A stretch of DNA of 64,000 nucleotides from Methylomonas paludis (GCF_018734325.1 NZ_CP073754.1:2852001-2916000); one strand, 5' to 3'. Shown: positions 50,099 through 62,128, counted from the first letter of the stretch. The notes: generated from the sequence alone by a model not told the origin. Numbers and translations are program-made.

Positions 50099-51106
50099 TC
50101 AAATTCCAACTTGGGATTGATCTGCTAAATTTTCAGGTGGCCAGTTTTCTAGGCGCATACCCAAAGACAGACCTTTCAGAGCCAATATGTCTTTTATTTC
50201 GGTTAATGATTTTTTACCCAGATTAGGCGTACGCAATAACTCAACTTCGGTACGCTGAATCAGATCACCTATGTAGAAAATATTTTCAGCTTTTAAGCAG
50301 TTCGCCGAACGTACGGTTAACTCCAGATCATCAACAGGTCTTAATAAAACGGGATCAAAAGCCTGTTCTTCGATAATTTCTTCTTCATAAACCTGTTCAT
50401 TAACTTTTTCAAAGTCAACGAAGACGGAAAGCTGATCGTGCAATATTGAAGCCGCCAGTTTAATGACTTGCTCAGGATCAACAGTACCGTTGGTTTCCAG
50501 CTCAATAATTAATTTATCCAGATTTGTGCGCTGTTCTACCCGCGTTGTTTCAACATGGTAAGCCACTTTGATAATCGGGCTGAATGCCGCATCAACCATC
50601 AACACACCAACTGGCGCATCTTCAAATTGTTCTTTTCTGACGCTAGCCGGCACATAACCTCTACCACGCTCAACCTTAATTCGAATATTGAAGGCACTAT
50701 CTTGAGTAATGTTGGCAATCACCAAATCCGGATTTATGATCTCAACGTTATGCGGTATCTCCAGATCACGAGCCGTTACTTTACCAACGCCTTTTTTGGA
50801 AAGCGTCAAGGTAACTTCATCTTTTCCGTGTATTACTACAGCCAATTTTTTTAAATTCAGGATGATATCAATAACATCTTCCTGAACACCTTCAATGGTG
50901 GTAAATTCGTGCAACACACCATCAATAGCTAATTCGGTTACTGCACATCCTGGAATAGAAGAAAGCATAACGCGTCTGAGTGCATTACCTAAGGAATGCC
51001 CAAAGCCGCGCTCTAACGGTTCGATCACAATTCTCGAATGGTTGGCCGTTTCGCTGACTACCTCAACTAACCGAGGCTTCAAAAGACCAACAATGGAACT
51101 CTGCAT
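50099..51106 (-). CDS. rpoA: RNA polymerase alpha subunit
   Basis: Scaffold subunit of RNA polymerase, 335 residues. The assembly domain (about 1-235) has [20 protein letters not shown] and the C-terminal domain (about 255-320) has [19 protein letters not shown] and [16 protein letters not shown] for UP-element and activator contacts. It lies between rpsD and rplQ in the usual alpha-operon order. Confidence 0.97.
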   Translation of the reverse strand: MQSSIVGLLKPRLVEVVSETANHSRIVIEPLERGFGHSLGNALRRVMLSSIPGCAVTELAIDGVLHEFTTIEGVQEDVIDIILNLKKLAVVIHGKDEVTLTLSKKGVGKVTARDLEIPHNVEIINPDLVIANITQDSAFNIRIKVERGRGYVPASVRKEQFEDAPVGVLMVDAAFSPIIKVAYHVETTRVEQRTNLDKLIIELETNGTVDPEQVIKLAASILHDQLSVFVDFEKVNEQVYEEEIIEEQAFDPVLLRPVDDLELTVRSANCLKAENIFYIGDLIQRTEVELLRTPNLGKKSLTEIKDILALKGLSLGMRLENWPPENLADQSQVGI

Positions 51107-51125
51107 AGTTTAAATCCTGGAATGA

Positions 51126-51746
51126 TTACTTGGAATAAAGCTCAACAACTAACTGCTCGTTGATATCAGAACCTAATTCAGCGCGATCTGGAACAGCTTT
51201 GAAAATACCGCTCATATCTTTTGGGTTAACTTCTACCCATGATGGAAAGCCGTATTGCTCAGTCACTGTCAAAGAATCTTTAATACGTTGCTGGGTTTTA
51301 GCTTTTTCACGAATTTTAACCTGATCACCTGCGCTTAATTGGTAAGACGCAATGTTGATGGTTTGATCATTGACCTGAATAGCTTTGTGCGATACTAATT
51401 GTCTGGCTTCGGCACGAGTAGAGGCATAGCCCATACGGTACACAACGTTATCTAAACGCGACTCCAGAAAGTTCAGCAAATTCTGACCGGTTGCACCTTT
51501 TTGGAGGTCAGCCGCTTTATAATAGTTTCTGAACTGTTTCTCAAGAACACCATAAATCCGACGCAGACGCTGTTTTGCACGTAACTGAATAGCATAATCG
51601 GAGTTTCTGGTACGTTTCGCACCATGCTGTCCGGGACGCTGATCCAACTTACATTTACCTTCTAGCGATTTACCTCTGCTCTTGAGAAATAAATCAGTGC
51701 CTTCTCTTCTACTTAATTTGCAGGATGGCCCAAGATATCTTGCCAT
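51126..51746 (-). CDS. rpsD: 30S ribosomal protein S4
   Basis: S4 starts 30S assembly by binding 16S rRNA 5' domain; in E. coli it represses the alpha operon. The 206-residue protein starts [19 protein letters not shown] and has the S4 fold segment with [15 protein letters not shown], then [10 protein letters not shown]. It sits between rpsK and rpoA. Confidence 0.97.
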   Translation of the reverse strand: MARYLGPSCKLSRREGTDLFLKSRGKSLEGKCKLDQRPGQHGAKRTRNSDYAIQLRAKQRLRRIYGVLEKQFRNYYKAADLQKGATGQNLLNFLESRLDNVVYRMGYASTRAEARQLVSHKAIQVNDQTINIASYQLSAGDQVKIREKAKTQQRIKDSLTVTEQYGFPSWVEVNPKDMSGIFKAVPDRAELGSDINEQLVVELYSK

Positions 51747-51763
51747 TTAATTACTCCAATATC

Positions 51764-52150
51764 CTAAACACGACGTTTCTTTGGTGGACGGCATCCGTTG
51801 TGCGGGATAGGCGTAACATCCACAATATTTGTTATTTTAAAACCTAGATTATTAAGCGATCTAACCGCTGATTCCCGACCTGGGCCAGGACCTTTAATCA
51901 AAACATCCAGGTTTTTCATTCCATATTCTTGAGCGACGGCGCCAGCTTTTTCCGCAGCGACCTGTGCAGCAAATGGCGTGCTCTTCCTTGACCCTCTAAA
52001 ACCAGAGCCACCGGAGGTTGCCCAGGACAGTGCATTGCCTTTTCTATCAGTGATAGTCACAATAGTATTATTAAAGGATGCATGTACATGCACAATTCCA
52101 TCGGATACTTCTTTTTTTATCCGCTTTTTTACTCGATTTTGAGTTGCCAT
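51764..52150 (-). CDS. rpsK: 30S ribosomal protein S11
   Basis: S11 lines the mRNA path on the platform. The 128-residue protein has [48 protein letters not shown] and the [15 protein letters not shown] tail. Confidence 0.97.
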   Translation of the reverse strand: MATQNRVKKRIKKEVSDGIVHVHASFNNTIVTITDRKGNALSWATSGGSGFRGSRKSTPFAAQVAAEKAGAVAQEYGMKNLDVLIKGPGPGRESAVRSLNNLGFKITNIVDVTPIPHNGCRPPKKRRV

Positions 52151-52175
52151 CTACTTACCTTATATCTCTTGAATC

Positions 52176-52532
52176 TTATTTAGTGACGGGTTTTCTAGGA
52201 CCTTTTCTTGTCCGAGCGTTAGTGCGTGTACGCTGGCCTCTTAAGGGCAAGCCACGGCGATGACGAATGCCGCGATAGCAACCCAGATCCATCAACCGCT
52301 TTATATTCATAGAGACTTCTCTTCTGAGATCGCCTTCCACTGTCATTCCAGCTATAATCTTACGGATAGACTCAACCTGTTCTTCGGACAATTCACGAAT
52401 TTTTACACTCGCTTCAATTCCGAGTTCACTGCAAATTTCTTTTGCAGTTTGTCTGCCAATGCCATAAATAGCGGTTAACGCAATACCCGCATGTTTGTGA
52501 TCAGCTACGTTAATACCGGCAATACGCGCCAT
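52176..52532 (-). CDS. rpsM: 30S ribosomal protein S13
   Basis: S13 of the 30S head, contacting P-site tRNA and L5. The 118-residue protein begins [19 protein letters not shown], has [12 protein letters not shown] and ends with the basic tail [16 protein letters not shown]. It is the first gene of the alpha group here, 81 bases after rpmJ. Confidence 0.97.
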   Translation of the reverse strand: MARIAGINVADHKHAGIALTAIYGIGRQTAKEICSELGIEASVKIRELSEEQVESIRKIIAGMTVEGDLRREVSMNIKRLMDLGCYRGIRHRRGLPLRGQRTRTNARTRKGPRKPVTK

Positions 52533-52613
52533 TCAGATACTCCCAGATCGGTACTATAAATATAAAGTTTAGCCGATTATTATATCAGCCTTGAAAATAA
52601 TTTGCAAAAAAAT

Positions 52614-52727
52614 CTAACCTTGACGTTGCTTGTGGCGGCCATCCTTACAGATAACCCTCACTACTCCGTTTCTTTTAATGATTTTGCAACTTTTGCAGAT
52701 TGCTTTTATGGATGCTCGCACTTTCAT
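52614..52727 (-). CDS. rpmJ: 50S ribosomal protein L36
   Basis: A 37-codon gene: [20 protein letters not shown] then [17 protein letters not shown]. It is the zinc-binding form with Cys 11, Cys 14, Cys 27 and His 32. It lies between secY (20 bases after its stop) and rpsM, the standard place. Confidence 0.95.
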   Translation of the reverse strand: MKVRASIKAICKSCKIIKRNGVVRVICKDGRHKQRQG

Positions 52728-52747
52728 AATTTAACTCCAATAATTTG

Positions 52748-54070
52748 TTATTTTTTCAGGTTCGCTTTTTTCAATAGACCTTCATATTGTTGAGACATCA
52801 AGTGCGTTTGCATTTGTGATATGAAATCCATGACAACGACGACGATAATCAATAATGAAGTGCCACCAAATGAAAAAGGCACGTTCCAGTAAACGATCAA
52901 AAATTCTGGCAGCAAGCAAATTAAAGTAATGTACACCGCACCTATTAAGGTCAAACGTGTCATGACTTTATCAATATACTTAGTGGTTTGAATACCTGGT
53001 CTGATCCCTGGTAAAAAAGCCCCTGATTTTTTCAGATTGTCCGCAGTTTCTTTTGAATTAAAGACCAACGCGGTATAGAAAAAACAAAAGAACACGATGG
53101 CTATGGCGTAACAAAGCACATAAACTGGCTGACCTGGCGACAATACTGTCGATATATCCTGCAACCAGCCAAAGCCATCTACATTACCAAACCACCCGGC
53201 AATAGTGGCCGGAAACAAAATGATACTGGAGGCAAAAATAGGCGGAATTACGCCAGCCATATTAAGCTTCAAAGGCAAAAACGAACTTTGCCCAGCATAC
53301 ATTTTATTGCCTTGCTGTCTTTTCGGGTAATTTATCAAAATACGCCGTTGACCGCGCTCGACAAATACCACAATACCTGTAACCGCAACGGCAAGAGCAA
53401 ACAGCACGATAATAAAGGCGCTGTTCATTTCACCGGTTCTGGCCAATTCCAGCGTACCGCCGATAGCATGTGGCAAGCCGGAAACGATACCGGCAAAGAT
53501 AATTAGCGAAATACCATTACCAATACCGCGTTCGGTAACCTGTTCACCCAGCCACATTAAAAATATGGTACCGGTAACCAAGGTAATGGTGGTAACCACT
53601 ACAAAACCTAAGCCGGGTTGTATCACTACAGCCAGACCACCCGCTGTCTGATTTTCCAGGGCTAACGATATACCAACGGACTGAAACATGGCCAAAACTA
53701 CGGTACCATAACGCGTGTATTGCGAAATTTTGCGCCGTCCTGACTCACCTTCCTTTTTCAGCTGTTCCATAGCAGGAATGACAATCGTCATTAACTGCAT
53801 AATGATGGAAGCCGAAATATAAGGCATAATCCCTAGTGCAAACAGGCTTAAACGCATTAAAGCGCCACCCGAAAACATATTGAACATGTCCAAAATGGAT
53901 CCGGACTGTTGCTGAAACATGGTTGCCAATGCGTTCGGATCAATTCCGGGAACCGGAATATGCGCACCGACTCTGTAGACAACAAATGCGCCCAATACGA
54001 ATAGCAATCTGGATTTTAATTCGCCGAAACGAAATTTTCCAGCTGGAATATCATAGCCTTTAGTACTCAC
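52748..54070 (-). CDS. secY: Protein translocase subunit SecY
   Basis: Channel subunit of the Sec translocon, 440 residues with ten predicted membrane spans. [40 protein letters not shown] and the cytoplasmic loop with [20 protein letters not shown] are typical. It starts directly after rplO (no gap) inside the spc operon. Confidence 0.97.
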   Translation of the reverse strand: MSTKGYDIPAGKFRFGELKSRLLFVLGAFVVYRVGAHIPVPGIDPNALATMFQQQSGSILDMFNMFSGGALMRLSLFALGIMPYISASIIMQLMTIVIPAMEQLKKEGESGRRKISQYTRYGTVVLAMFQSVGISLALENQTAGGLAVVIQPGLGFVVVTTITLVTGTIFLMWLGEQVTERGIGNGISLIIFAGIVSGLPHAIGGTLELARTGEMNSAFIIVLFALAVAVTGIVVFVERGQRRILINYPKRQQGNKMYAGQSSFLPLKLNMAGVIPPIFASSIILFPATIAGWFGNVDGFGWLQDISTVLSPGQPVYVLCYAIAIVFFCFFYTALVFNSKETADNLKKSGAFLPGIRPGIQTTKYIDKVMTRLTLIGAVYITLICLLPEFLIVYWNVPFSFGGTSLLIIVVVVMDFISQMQTHLMSQQYEGLLKKANLKK

Positions 54071-54505
54071 TTATGCCTCAACTTTGCCGCCAGCAGCTTC
54101 AATTGCCAGTCTAGCACCGTCTGTTACATTGAGTCCTTTTAATGTCAGCGATTTAGTAACGGTGCCGGTGTTGACCAGTTTGATTTTTTTAGAAAAAACC
54201 GGAACGACATTACTGTCAATCAATACCTGTAAATCAATGACATCAACACCCAAACCATTCAGCTCGCTCAATCTTACTTCTGCAGTAAATTTTTTGGTAC
54301 GCGAAGTAAAACCCACTTTTGGCAAACGACGTTGTAAAGGCATCTGACCACCTTCAAAACCAACTTTATGATAGCCACCGCTACGTGCTTTTTGACCTTT
54401 ATGGCCTCTACCGCAGGTTTTACCATCAGTTGAGCCTATACCTCTACCAACACGCTTAGCTTTTTTTCTGGAGCCAGGTGCTGCTTGGATAGCATTTAAA
54501 TACAT
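54071..54505 (-). CDS. rplO: 50S ribosomal protein L15
   Basis: A 144-residue L15 with [20 protein letters not shown] and [20 protein letters not shown]. Its start overlaps the rpmD stop by one base and its stop abuts secY. Confidence 0.97.
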   Translation of the reverse strand: MYLNAIQAAPGSRKKAKRVGRGIGSTDGKTCGRGHKGQKARSGGYHKVGFEGGQMPLQRRLPKVGFTSRTKKFTAEVRLSELNGLGVDVIDLQVLIDSNVVPVFSKKIKLVNTGTVTKSLTLKGLNVTDGARLAIEAAGGKVEA

Positions 54506-54690
54506 TAGACTTCCTCAACTTTAACCATATATGCAACTTTATTGATCATCCCGCGATTCTCTGGGGTATCAATGACATTGACGACTTGGCGGATCCGGCT
54601 CAGACCCAAACCTTTCAAGCAAAGTTGATGGTCTTTTAAGCGACCATGTTTGCTTTTAGTCATCGTGACACTTAATGTTTTGACTGACAT
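54505..54690 (-). CDS. rpmD: 50S ribosomal protein L30
   Basis: A 61-residue L30: [20 protein letters not shown], then [20 protein letters not shown]. It lies 3 bases after rpsE. Confidence 0.96.
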   Translation of the reverse strand: MSVKTLSVTMTKSKHGRLKDHQLCLKGLGLSRIRQVVNVIDTPENRGMINKVAYMVKVEEV

Positions 54691-54693
54691 ATA

Positions 54694-55200
54694 TCACCCT
54701 GTAATTTGTTCAACGCTCAAACCGCGTTTCGATGCAATATGCTTGGCATCATGCATGGAAGTAAGACCATTAATTGTGGCTCTTACCACATTGATAGGAT
54801 TACTGGTACCTATACATTTAGCCAGGACATTATGTACGCCTACCACTTCGAAGACAGCGCGCATAGCGCCACCGGCAATAATTCCGGTACCTTCAGAAGC
54901 AGGCTGCATGTAAACTTTGGCCGCTCCGGTATTTGACATAACAGAATATTGCAGAGTGCCTTCTTTCAGTGCTACTTTGCGCATATTCTTGCGCGCCTGT
55001 TCCAGTGATTTTTGAATCGCGACTGGTACTTCACGGGCTTTGGAAACACCATAACCAACGCGACCATCGCCATCGCCAACAACTGTCAGCGCCGCAAAAC
55101 CAAAAACCCGACCACCTTTTACTACTTTTGCCACGCGGCGAACGGAAACCAATTTTTCTTGCAAACCGTCTGTACTACCTTGAGCTGGTGCTGTTGCCAT
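54694..55200 (-). CDS. rpsE: 30S ribosomal protein S5
   Basis: S5, involved in decoding fidelity. The 168-residue protein has the RNA-binding start [20 protein letters not shown] and [20 protein letters not shown], then [20 protein letters not shown]. Confidence 0.97.
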   Translation of the reverse strand: MATAPAQGSTDGLQEKLVSVRRVAKVVKGGRVFGFAALTVVGDGDGRVGYGVSKAREVPVAIQKSLEQARKNMRKVALKEGTLQYSVMSNTGAAKVYMQPASEGTGIIAGGAMRAVFEVVGVHNVLAKCIGTSNPINVVRATINGLTSMHDAKHIASKRGLSVEQITG

Positions 55201-55209
55201 AATATTCCC

Positions 55210-55566
55210 CTAAAATTTCAATCCGGCTTCACGTGCAGCATCTGCTAATGCTTTGACGCGACCATGATATTTAAATCCTGAGCGATCAAATGCAACCTCA
55301 GTCACGCCAGCAGCAATCGCTTTTGCAGCAATAGATTTACCCACTTCAATTGCGGCTTCAATATTACTGGTGTTTTTAACAGCGGATTTTACTTCGCCTT
55401 GCACGGTTGATGCAGCAGCCAGGGTAGATTTACCATCGCTACTTAACACCTGCGCATAGATATGCAGGGAAGTACGGTGGATAGTCAGGCGGTTAACGTC
55501 CAACTTTTTAATTTTGCTTCTTATTTTTAAAGCTCTTTTACTTCTGGAAGATTTCTTTTCCATCAC
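55210..55566 (-). CDS. rplR: 50S ribosomal protein L18
   Basis: 5S-rRNA-binding L18, 118 residues. [20 protein letters not shown], then [20 protein letters not shown] and the closing [15 protein letters not shown] are typical. Confidence 0.97.
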   Translation of the reverse strand: MMEKKSSRSKRALKIRSKIKKLDVNRLTIHRTSLHIYAQVLSSDGKSTLAAASTVQGEVKSAVKNTSNIEAAIEVGKSIAAKAIAAGVTEVAFDRSGFKYHGRVKALADAAREAGLKF

Positions 55567-55572
55567 GGTTAC

Positions 55573-56106
55573 CTATTTTTTCTTAGCTTCTTTTCTAGCA
55601 ACATATTCATCAGCAATCCGCACACCTTTACCTTTATAAGGTTCTGGCGGCCGTAAGGCTCTTATTTCTGATGCCACTTGTCCGACTTTTTGTTTGTCGC
55701 TACCTTTTACCAAAAGCTCAGTTTGCGTTGGAGCTTCAATAGTTACCCCTTCAGGAATTGGATATTCGACCGGATTTGAGTATCCCAAAGAAAGTGTCAG
55801 CAAATTGTCTTTGACTTGTGCTCTATAACCGACACCAACCAATAACATTTTTTTAACAAAACCTTCGGAAACGCCTTTAACCATATTGTTAATGGAGGCA
55901 CGAGCTGTACCAGCCAAGGCTTTTGCACCTTTGACGTTGTCGTTCCATTTAATTCTGATTGAATCGGCATCAATATCCAATTCAAGAGAATCGCGGATAC
56001 CGAAACTCAATTCACCTAATTTGCCTTTGACCTGGATTAAATTCTCACTCAGATTGATTTCCACACCTGAGGGTACTGTAATTGGAGCATTAGCTACTCT
56101 TGACAT
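55573..56106 (-). CDS. rplF: 50S ribosomal protein L6
   Basis: A 177-residue L6 with the start MSRVANAPITVPSGVEI, two duplicated alpha/beta domains, and PEPYKGKGVRIADEYVARKE near the end. Confidence 0.97.
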   Translation of the reverse strand: MSRVANAPITVPSGVEINLSENLIQVKGKLGELSFGIRDSLELDIDADSIRIKWNDNVKGAKALAGTARASINNMVKGVSEGFVKKMLLVGVGYRAQVKDNLLTLSLGYSNPVEYPIPEGVTIEAPTQTELLVKGSDKQKVGQVASEIRALRPPEPYKGKGVRIADEYVARKEAKKK

Positions 56107-56125
56107 AAATATCTCCTATTATTTC

Positions 56126-56521
56126 CTAGCAAACGGTGCAGAGAACTTCGCCACCGTGACCAATGGCACGGGCAGCACGATCAGTCATAACACCGTTTGA
56201 GGTCGAGACTATAGCGATGCCAAGACCACCTAACACTTTAGGCAGTTCATCTTTCGATCTATAAATTCTTAAACCAGGCCGGCTGATGCGTTTGACGTTT
56301 TCAATAACCGGTACACCATTGAAATATTTTAATTCAACCGTCATCTCGGAATGGGAACCGTTCGCTTCAACTTTATAATCTGTAATATAGCCTTCTTCTT
56401 TTAAAACTTTGGCAATAGCCAGTTTTAATTTTGATGAAGGGATTTTTACACTTTTCTTTCCAGCAGATTGACCATTTCTAATTCTGGTCAACATATCTGC
56501 TATTGGATCTGTCATGCTCAT
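56126..56521 (-). CDS. rpsH: 30S ribosomal protein S8
   Basis: S8, 16S rRNA binder and, in E. coli, repressor of the spc operon. The 131-residue protein has [56 protein letters not shown] and [11 protein letters not shown]. Confidence 0.97.
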   Translation of the reverse strand: MSMTDPIADMLTRIRNGQSAGKKSVKIPSSKLKLAIAKVLKEEGYITDYKVEANGSHSEMTVELKYFNGVPVIENVKRISRPGLRIYRSKDELPKVLGGLGIAIVSTSNGVMTDRAARAIGHGGEVLCTVC

Positions 56522-56551
56522 ATTATTTCTCCAAATACCACTGACCAGAAA

Positions 56552-56857
56552 TTACCAACTAGCTTTTGACAAGCCGGGTACATCACCACGCATTGTGGCT
56601 TCCCTGAGCTTGTTCCGGCTAAGACCGAATTTTCTGTAATAACCATGCGGACGACCCGTCAGGTTACAGCGGTTGCGTAACCGTGATGCGCTGGAATCCC
56701 TAGGCAATTTTTGCAGCTGGATTTGAGCATTTTCTTTTTCTTCATAAGAAGTGTTTGGTGATCTGATCACTTCTTTTAATGCGCTACGTTTTGCATTATA
56801 TTTTTTGATCAAATTAGCGCGTTTTACTTCGCGCGCTATCATAGATTTCTTAGCCAT
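56552..56857 (-). CDS. rpsN: 30S ribosomal protein S14
   Basis: A 101-residue S14 of the long form without zinc-binding Cys pairs. [39 protein letters not shown] and the closing [11 protein letters not shown] are typical. Confidence 0.97.
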   Translation of the reverse strand: MAKKSMIAREVKRANLIKKYNAKRSALKEVIRSPNTSYEEKENAQIQLQKLPRDSSASRLRNRCNLTGRPHGYYRKFGLSRNKLREATMRGDVPGLSKASW

Positions 56858-56867
56858 AATATCGCCC

Positions 56868-57407
56868 TTAGTTTTTAAATGGAAAATTGAATAGTTTCAA
56901 CAACGCCAAACCTTCTTCGTCTGTAGTGGCGGTTGTTGTGATACAAATATCCAAACCACGCAGGGTGTCGATTTTATCGTAATCTATTTCAGGAAATATA
57001 ATTTGCTCTTTAATGCCCAGAGTATAGTTACCGCGTCCATCAAAACTTTTAGAATTTAAACCACGAAAATCCCGGATCCGCGGAATTGAAATGGTGATCA
57101 AACGATCAAAAAACTCGTACATTTTGGCACCGCGCAGGGTAACCTTACAACCAATCGGCATGTTGTCACGAATTTTAAATCCAGCAATTGATTTTCTGGA
57201 CAAGGTAACTACTGCTTTTTGGCCGGCAATTTTTTCCATATCTGCTACAGCGGATTGCAATACCTTTTTATCGGCAATTGCACCACCTACACCCATATTC
57301 AGGGTGATTTTAGTCAGCTTTGGCACCTGCATTACACTTTGGTAACCGAACTGTTCCAGCAATGCAGGGATAATTTCCTGTTTGTATTTTGATTCTAGTC
57401 TTGCCAT
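56868..57407 (-). CDS. rplE: 50S ribosomal protein L5
   Basis: L5 binds 5S rRNA and contacts S13 and P-site tRNA. The 179-residue protein has [40 protein letters not shown] and the final [20 protein letters not shown]. Confidence 0.97.
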   Translation of the reverse strand: MARLESKYKQEIIPALLEQFGYQSVMQVPKLTKITLNMGVGGAIADKKVLQSAVADMEKIAGQKAVVTLSRKSIAGFKIRDNMPIGCKVTLRGAKMYEFFDRLITISIPRIRDFRGLNSKSFDGRGNYTLGIKEQIIFPEIDYDKIDTLRGLDICITTTATTDEEGLALLKLFNFPFKN

Positions 57408-57419
57408 AACTTTATCCCC

Positions 57420-57734
57420 TTAGAGACTGACAACATCGTTGGTTGATTTAAAAAATCTGACTTTTTTTCCTTCATCAAATCTAAAACCGACACGATCTGC
57501 TTTTTTTGTCTTAGGATTGAATAAAGCCACATTGGATATATCGATGGGCATGTCTTTTTCGACGATTCCGCCTGAAACGCCCAGATTAGGATTACCTTTT
57601 TGGTGTTTTTTCGCTCTATTAACACCTTCAACGATAATCCTGTTATTTTCCAATATTTTTGCAACTTTCCCTAATTTGCCTTTATCTTTTCCGGTGATGA
57701 CAATAACTTCATCGCCTTGCTTAATTTTTTGCAT
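57420..57734 (-). CDS. rplX: 50S ribosomal protein L24
   Basis: Early assembly protein L24, 104 residues. The KOW motif [20 protein letters not shown] opens the protein and [10 protein letters not shown], then [20 protein letters not shown], follow. Confidence 0.97.
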   Translation of the reverse strand: MQKIKQGDEVIVITGKDKGKLGKVAKILENNRIIVEGVNRAKKHQKGNPNLGVSGGIVEKDMPIDISNVALFNPKTKKADRVGFRFDEGKKVRFFKSTNDVVSL

Positions 57735-57749
57735 TTTTGGTACCTTTAC

Positions 57750-58118
57750 TTATAAAACTTCTGGCGCCAGAGATATAATTTTCATAAATTTATCTCCTCT
57801 TAATTCGCGGGTAACCGGTCCAAAAATACGTGTGCCTATAGGCTGAAGCTGGTTGTTCAAAATGACTGCCGCATTTCCGTCAAAACGAATCACAGAACCA
57901 TCTGCTCTGCGCACACCTTTACGGGTTCTTACCACTAAGGCGTTATATACATCCCCTTTTTTAACCCGGGTTCTAGGCATGGCATCTTTAATACTTACTT
58001 TGATGATATCACCAATACCAGCATAACGCCGGTGTGAACCACCTAGTACTTTGATACACATGACCTTTTTGGCACCGCTGTTGTCGGCGACGTCAAGGCT
58101 AGTTTGCATCTGAATCAT
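57750..58118 (-). CDS. rplN: 50S ribosomal protein L14
   Basis: L14 at the subunit interface, 122 residues. [40 protein letters not shown] and [20 protein letters not shown] are typical. Confidence 0.97.
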   Translation of the reverse strand: MIQMQTSLDVADNSGAKKVMCIKVLGGSHRRYAGIGDIIKVSIKDAMPRTRVKKGDVYNALVVRTRKGVRRADGSVIRFDGNAAVILNNQLQPIGTRIFGPVTRELRGDKFMKIISLAPEVL

Positions 58119-58148
58119 TTTGAATTACCTAACTTGTAGTTCGATTAA

Positions 58149-58412
58149 TTATTTATTAGAAGCTTCTAAAACTTCTACCAACGTAAAGGTTTTGCGTTTA
58201 GAAATTGGCCGGCTGGATGTAATAGAAACGATATCACCTTCCTGACATTGATTGGCTTCATCATGTACCAGAAATTTGGTAGATCTTTTTACATATTTAC
58301 CGTACACAGGATGTTTCACCAAACGCTCTACTAATACAGCTACGGTTTTATCCATTTTATTGCTGACCACCCGACCAGTGACGGTGCGGACTTTTTCTAC
58401 ATTATTGCTCAT
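58149..58412 (-). CDS. rpsQ: 30S ribosomal protein S17
   Basis: An 87-residue S17 with [40 protein letters not shown] and [16 protein letters not shown]. It overlaps rpmC by 4 bases. Confidence 0.97.
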   Translation of the reverse strand: MSNNVEKVRTVTGRVVSNKMDKTVAVLVERLVKHPVYGKYVKRSTKFLVHDEANQCQEGDIVSITSSRPISKRKTFTLVEVLEASNK

Positions 58413-58606
58413 ACATTAACTCTCGCCTTTTCACTTAAAATGGTATTGATACGGGCAATATCACGTCTTACCTGTTTAACCTGGCTTGATTTGGCGAGTT
58501 GTCCAGTTCCTTTTTGCATTCTTAAATTGAACTGTTCACGAGCTAATTCAAAAAGTGTTGTGTTTAACTCTTCTTTGGTTTTGGTACGCAATTCTGTCGC
58601 ATTCAT
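58409..58606 (-). CDS. rpmC: 50S ribosomal protein L29
   Basis: A 65-residue helical L29 near the tunnel exit: [20 protein letters not shown], then [11 protein letters not shown] and [17 protein letters not shown]. Its ATG overlaps the rplP stop by one base. Confidence 0.96.
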   Translation of the reverse strand: MNATELRTKTKEELNTTLFELAREQFNLRMQKGTGQLAKSSQVKQVRRDIARINTILSEKARVNV

Positions 58607-59019
58607 TACATTATAGTCCGTGCAGAAAATGTTGTTTTAACCGGCAATTTTGCAGCTGCAAGTTCAAAGGCTTCACGGGCCAACTCTTCCGAGACGCCCT
58701 CAATTTCAAACAGCATGGTACCAGGCTTAATCTGTGCCACCCAGTATTCAACGCTACCTTTACCTTTACCCATCCGCACTTCCAATGGTTTTTTAGTGAT
58801 CGGTTTATCAGGGAAAATTCTGATCCAGATTTTCCCACCCCGTTTCACATGCCGACTGATAGCACGACGTGCCGCCTCAATTTGGCGGGCAGTCATTCTA
58901 CCACGACTTACCGACTTTAATCCATACTCACCGAAGCTGACCGAAGAGCCGCGCAGGGCTGTACCGTTATTTCTGCCGGTGTGTTGTTTACGAAATTTAG
59001 TTCTTTTTGGCTGAAGCAT
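58606..59019 (-). CDS. rplP: 50S ribosomal protein L16
   Basis: A 137-residue L16: [19 protein letters not shown], then [20 protein letters not shown] and RVQ-like [17 protein letters not shown]. It shapes the A site of the large subunit. Confidence 0.97.
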   Translation of the reverse strand: MLQPKRTKFRKQHTGRNNGTALRGSSVSFGEYGLKSVSRGRMTARQIEAARRAISRHVKRGGKIWIRIFPDKPITKKPLEVRMGKGKGSVEYWVAQIKPGTMLFEIEGVSEELAREAFELAAAKLPVKTTFSARTIM

Positions 59020-59038
59020 TTTCTTATGATCCCTTCAA

Positions 59039-59710
59039 CTATTTTTTAGAATCAGCATTCAGGGATGCTGTGTGAGCATCCAGGTCGAATACTTCACCTT
59101 TGAAAATCCAGACTTTGATGCCTATAATTCCGTAAGTGGTTTTCGCTTCAGCTGTACCGTAATCAATGTCTGCACGTAAGGTATGCAATGGCACCCGACC
59201 TTCTCTATACCATTCGGTACGAGCAATTTCTGCACCATTCAGACGACCGGCAACGGTGATTTTTATTCCTTCTGCACCTAAACGCATGGTATTGGTCACG
59301 GCACGTTTCATGGCGCGGCGATACATAATACGTTTTTCCAACTGTTGAGCAATGCTTTCTGCCACCAGATAAGCATCCAATTCAGGCTTTCTGATTTCTT
59401 CAACATTTAACTGAACGGGGACGCCCATCATTTTTGAGATTTCTTGTCTCAAAACATCGATATCTTCACCTTTTTTACCAATAACGATACCAGGCCGCGC
59501 TGTGTGCACGGTGATATTAGCGTTATTAGCCGGCCGATTAATCTGTACCCGACTAACTGATGCGTGTGCCAACTTCTTTTTAATATACTCGCGAACTTTC
59601 AGATCCTGTAACAGAAAAATCGGGTAATTCTGGCTATTTGCATACCATCTGGAAGTCCAATCTTTAACTATCCCCAGGCGTATGCCTGTAGGATGAACTT
59701 TTTGACCCAT
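59039..59710 (-). CDS. rpsC: 30S ribosomal protein S3
   Basis: S3 with mRNA-entry role. The 223-residue protein has [18 protein letters not shown], the KH-domain loop [16 protein letters not shown] and the C-terminal [20 protein letters not shown]. Confidence 0.97.
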   Translation of the reverse strand: MGQKVHPTGIRLGIVKDWTSRWYANSQNYPIFLLQDLKVREYIKKKLAHASVSRVQINRPANNANITVHTARPGIVIGKKGEDIDVLRQEISKMMGVPVQLNVEEIRKPELDAYLVAESIAQQLEKRIMYRRAMKRAVTNTMRLGAEGIKITVAGRLNGAEIARTEWYREGRVPLHTLRADIDYGTAEAKTTYGIIGIKVWIFKGEVFDLDAHTASLNADSKK

Positions 59711-59722
59711 CTTATACCTCTA

Positions 59723-60055
59723 TTAGTTTTCTGATACTTTGATTGTTATGTGACATGTTCTTTTGAGTATGTGATTGGCTCGGCCTTTGGCTCTCGCGCT
59801 TACTCTTTTTAAGGTTGTGCCTTCATTCACAAAAACTGTTGAAACACGCAACTCATCAACATCAGCGCTTTCATTGTGCTCCGCATTGGCAATAGCCGAC
59901 TCCAGGACTTTTTTAATAATCCCGGCGGCTTTTTTAGAGCTGAAAGTCAAAAGGTTCAGGGCTTTCTCAACAGGCAGGCCGCGAATTTGGTCACCAACTA
60001 ATCTGGCTTTTTGTGCAGATAAAGGTGCATTGCTTAATTTGGCTGAAACTTCCAT
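59723..60055 (-). CDS. rplV: 50S ribosomal protein L22
   Basis: A 110-residue L22 whose loop reaches the exit tunnel. [33 protein letters not shown] and [20 protein letters not shown] are typical. Confidence 0.97.
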   Translation of the reverse strand: MEVSAKLSNAPLSAQKARLVGDQIRGLPVEKALNLLTFSSKKAAGIIKKVLESAIANAEHNESADVDELRVSTVFVNEGTTLKRVSARAKGRANHILKRTCHITIKVSEN

Positions 60056-60064
60056 ATTAACTCC

Positions 60065-60337
60065 TTATCTCGATTTTTTATCAATAATATGGCCTTTATA
60101 GGTTCTGGTTGGCGAAAATTCCCCCAACTTGTGACCGACCATGTTTTCTGAAATCAAGACAGGAACATGTTGCTTGCCATTGTGCACTGCTATGGTCAAG
60201 CCCAGCATATCCGGGCTGATCATCGATCTTCTCGACCAAGTTTTAATTGGTTTCCTATTATTTGTTCTCACTGCTTCTTCTACTTTTTTAAGCAGATGAT
60301 GATCAATAAATGGACCTTTTTTAATTGAACGCGGCAC
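60065..60337 (-). CDS. rpsS: 30S ribosomal protein S19
   Basis: A 90-residue S19 with [39 protein letters not shown] and [16 protein letters not shown]. Confidence 0.97.
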   Translation of the reverse strand: MPRSIKKGPFIDHHLLKKVEEAVRTNNRKPIKTWSRRSMISPDMLGLTIAVHNGKQHVPVLISENMVGHKLGEFSPTRTYKGHIIDKKSR

Positions 60338-60349
60338 GTCTGATACCTC

Positions 60350-61177
60350 TTATTTTTGCTTACGGCGTCTAACAATCATATTGTCAGTACGTTTATTTTT
60401 ACGAGTTTTATAACCTTTAGTGGGTGTACCCCAAGGTGATACTGGGTGACGACCACCAGATGTTCTGCCTTCACCACCGCCATGTGGGTGATCGACCGGG
60501 TTCATCGCCACACCGCGCACGGTTGGTCTGACACCACGCCATCTTTTTGCACCCGCTTTGCCGAGCGATATCAGATTATGCTCGGAATTGGAAACTTCAC
60601 CTACCACAGCTTTACAATCAGCCATGACTTTTCTCATCTCACCTGAACGTAAACGTAAGGTGACGTAGGCTCCATCTTTGGCGACCAATTGTACTGAGGT
60701 ACCAGCACTTCTGGCGATTTGTGCACCTTTACCTGGTTTCAATTCCACACAATGCAAGGTTGTACCCAGCGGCATATTGCGTAATGGCATGCAGTTGCCA
60801 GGCTTTACCGGTGTGGTTTCCGAGCTTAACAGCTCCTGACCAACTTCGATACCCTTAGGGGCAATTACATAGCGACGCTCGCCATCTTTGAACAAGATTA
60901 ATGCAATGTTAGCTGTACGATTAGGATCGTATTCGATCCGTTCCACGACGGCCGGGATGTCGGTTTTGTCTCTTTTAAAGTCAACAATGCGGTAGAATTT
61001 TTTATGTCCACCACCGATGTGTCGTGTTGTTATCCTTCCAGAATTATTCCGACCACCAGTTTTGCTCTTTTTATCGAGTAGTTGTGCAAATGGCTTACCC
61101 TTATGCAAATCATTATTTTGTACACTTACTACAAACCGAGAACCTGGAGATGTCGGCTTTGATTTTAGAATAGCCAT
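60350..61177 (-). CDS. rplB: 50S ribosomal protein L2
   Basis: L2, needed for peptidyl transfer and subunit joining. The 275-residue protein has [20 protein letters not shown], then [20 protein letters not shown] with the conserved His and the basic tail. Confidence 0.98.
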   Translation of the reverse strand: MAILKSKPTSPGSRFVVSVQNNDLHKGKPFAQLLDKKSKTGGRNNSGRITTRHIGGGHKKFYRIVDFKRDKTDIPAVVERIEYDPNRTANIALILFKDGERRYVIAPKGIEVGQELLSSETTPVKPGNCMPLRNMPLGTTLHCVELKPGKGAQIARSAGTSVQLVAKDGAYVTLRLRSGEMRKVMADCKAVVGEVSNSEHNLISLGKAGAKRWRGVRPTVRGVAMNPVDHPHGGGEGRTSGGRHPVSPWGTPTKGYKTRKNKRTDNMIVRRRKQK

Positions 61178-61208
61178 GCTTTTCTACCGCTCCTATTGAT
61201 CTTTTAAA

Positions 61209-61508
61209 TTAAGCCGTTGCTAATTCAATACTGTGTCCAGACTGCAATTTTACATATGCTTTTTTCCAGTCTGAGCGTTTACCTATAGAACGTCCGAAAC
61301 GTTTTATTTTACCTTTTACATTCAGTACGCGAACAGATTCGACTTTAACACCGAACATCAATTCTACGGACTTTTTAATTTGCAGCTTGGTAGCTGTCTT
61401 TTTAACCTTAAAAACAAATTGATTGCTTTGATCCGCAGCGTTTGCACTTTTTTCGGATACGATAGGTGCATACAACACGTTGGCTAATAATATATTTTCG
61501 CTACTCAT
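61209..61508 (-). CDS. rplW: 50S ribosomal protein L23
   Basis: L23 at the tunnel exit, docking site for trigger factor and SRP. The 99-residue protein has VLYAPIVSEKSANAADQSNQ and VNVKGKIKRFGRSIGKRSDW-like basic residues. It overlaps rplD by 4 bases. Confidence 0.96.
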   Translation of the reverse strand: MSSENILLANVLYAPIVSEKSANAADQSNQFVFKVKKTATKLQIKKSVELMFGVKVESVRVLNVKGKIKRFGRSIGKRSDWKKAYVKLQSGHSIELATA

Positions 61509-62125
61509 GCCAAACGCTCCTCAATTTGTTTCAAAGCAGTCGTGCTTACAATTACTTTATCGGCATAAACCAAAGATACCGGATCAACACTGATTGGAGT
61601 CAGTATGGCCACATTGGGCAGGTTTCTGGCAGCCAATATCAAATTATCAGTCAGCTCATCCGCAACAATCAGTAATCTGCCTTCAGTAATTCCTTTAATT
61701 TTGCCCAGGAATTCTTTTGTTTTGGGTGCAGATGGGACAAAATCGTTAAATACTGCCAATCTATCTTGTCTTAACAACTCAGAAAATATTGAACGTATAC
61801 CGACTTTATACATTTTTTTGTTCAGTTTTTGATCAAATGATCTAGGCTGAGCAGCAAAACTTACCCCACCAGTACGCCAGATTGGCCCACGTGTGGTACC
61901 AGCACGCGCACGGCCTGTACCTTTTTGCCGAAAAGGCTTGGCACCGCCGCCGCTAACTGCAGCACGATTTTTTTGGGCTTTAGTACCGGCGCGCGCTGCT
62001 GAAAGGTATTTTGTCACCAGCTGATGTACTAAAGTTTCATTAAAATCCTGACCGAACACCGCTTCTGAAACATCCAGTGCTTGGGCAGAATCTTGATTGC
62101 CGATTGCAGGTACTAGCAAACTCAT
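61505..62125 (-). CDS. rplD: 50S ribosomal protein L4
   Basis: A 206-residue L4. The tunnel loop KPFRQKGTGRARAGTTRGPI with the following GGVSFAAQPRSF is intact. In E. coli L4 also represses the S10 operon, but the usual leader has no room here (see the tuf-rpsJ spacing). Confidence 0.97.
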   Translation of the reverse strand: MSLLVPAIGNQDSAQALDVSEAVFGQDFNETLVHQLVTKYLSAARAGTKAQKNRAAVSGGGAKPFRQKGTGRARAGTTRGPIWRTGGVSFAAQPRSFDQKLNKKMYKVGIRSIFSELLRQDRLAVFNDFVPSAPKTKEFLGKIKGITEGRLLIVADELTDNLILAARNLPNVAILTPISVDPVSLVYADKVIVSTTALKQIEERLA

Positions 62126-62128
62126 AAT